IMG/VR virus record: IMGVR_UViG_3300045953_000088
Location: 1-53,620 of that record
Length of the DNA stretch: 53,620 nt
Origin: a virus
Strand: one strand, 5' to 3'
Both the position numbers and the translations under genes were made by a program. The first letter of the stretch is position 1. Every line of letters starts with the position of its first letter. The notes below the pieces were generated by a model. The model ran no database searches. It saw nothing but the letters and a program-made list of their open reading frames with translations, and was not told the origin of the DNA. Positions 53,536-53,620 of this stretch are shown one piece after another.

Positions 53536-53620
53536 TTAGAACAGATTGTCACTCGCCTTCACGCCGCCGCCCTGTGGCGACTCAAGCAACTCCTTCGCTG
53601 CTAACCGGCTGATGTACGCG
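53536..53620 (-). CDS. 3' end of a gene truncated by the window edge
   Basis: A - strand frame open from the right edge ends with TAA at 53538-53536; the visible part reads AYISRLAAKELLESPQGGGV then KASDNLF. The only other clue is a charged helix. Function cannot be assigned. The 101-bp gap downstream of it shows no clear promoter. Confidence 0.5.
   Translation of the reverse strand, partial: AYISRLAAKELLESPQGGGVKASDNLF

Noticed and set aside
1-53620. Retron, toxin-antitoxin operon of a standard type, insertion sequence or Cas genes
   Set aside because: No reverse transcriptase, transposase, Cas or recognised TA family motif was found on either strand.

Overview
The window reads as a temperate, siphovirus-type tailed phage (Caudoviricetes, HK97-fold capsid) of a planctomycete-like host. 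Phage identity rests on a complete virion module: P27-type small terminase, large terminase, portal, S49 head protease, HK97 major capsid protein, head-tail connectors, tail tube, a tail-assembly chaperone pair with a -1 slippery heptamer, tape measure and fibres. The host guess is inference. It rests on the integrase N-terminus (a GSPESYKEYERL-like segment I associate with planctomycete recombinases), c-type cytochromes and a Gln/Val-rich secreted protein of a style common in that phylum, and a BamE-like secreted protein.

Layout. Almost everything is transcribed leftward (- strand). From the right edge: a partial gene, a HEPN-like protein, HNH nuclease, terminase small subunit, a phosphatase-glycosyltransferase fusion, a class I methyltransferase, terminase large subunit, a portal with a toxin-like C-terminal extension, S49 protease, and a SAP-metallopeptidase protein with an acidic downstream partner (53.6-42.9 kb). 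At 42.9-41.5 kb sits a small cassette: two + strand regulators (RHH-like and Zn-ribbon) diverging from two membrane proteins across a palindrome-bearing promoter region. The capsid gene has its own consensus-like promoter. Then come a glycosyltransferase, connectors, tail tube, chaperones, tape measure, tip and fibre genes (41.3-21.8 kb), interrupted by two free-standing homing-type nucleases.

At 21.7-15.7 kb is a host-interaction/exit region with a holin-like protein, two secreted c-type cytochromes, a Gln/Val-rich exported protein, a matrixin-type zinc protease with a peptidoglycan-binding prodomain, a class 3 lipase and several very small genes. No canonical endolysin was recognised.

At 15.55-13.2 kb lies the integration module: a putative attP holding the 5' half of tRNA-Arg(CCG) between inverted repeats, tyrosine recombinase, wHTH protein, excisionase-like protein and terminator. 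Because phage genes lie on both sides of this attP, the sequence looks like an unintegrated or circularly permuted phage genome rather than a prophage junction. At 13.1-12.3 kb two + strand genes diverge from the early operon. The early operon (12.3 kb to the left edge) carries small regulators, a pentapeptide-repeat protein, a tRNA-like structured element, lambda-exonuclease/YqaJ-type nuclease, a probable annealing protein, an SMC-like ATPase, a C5 cytosine methyltransferase split by a LAGLIDADG intein at its catalytic cysteine, RusA resolvase, a metallopeptidase and a second DNA methyltransferase cut by the window edge.

Starts were set by ribosome-binding sites and stop/start overlaps. Many genes are chained by ATGA or TAATG overlaps, which supports several genes under 50 codons. 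Functions are read from motifs by eye; no database search was possible.
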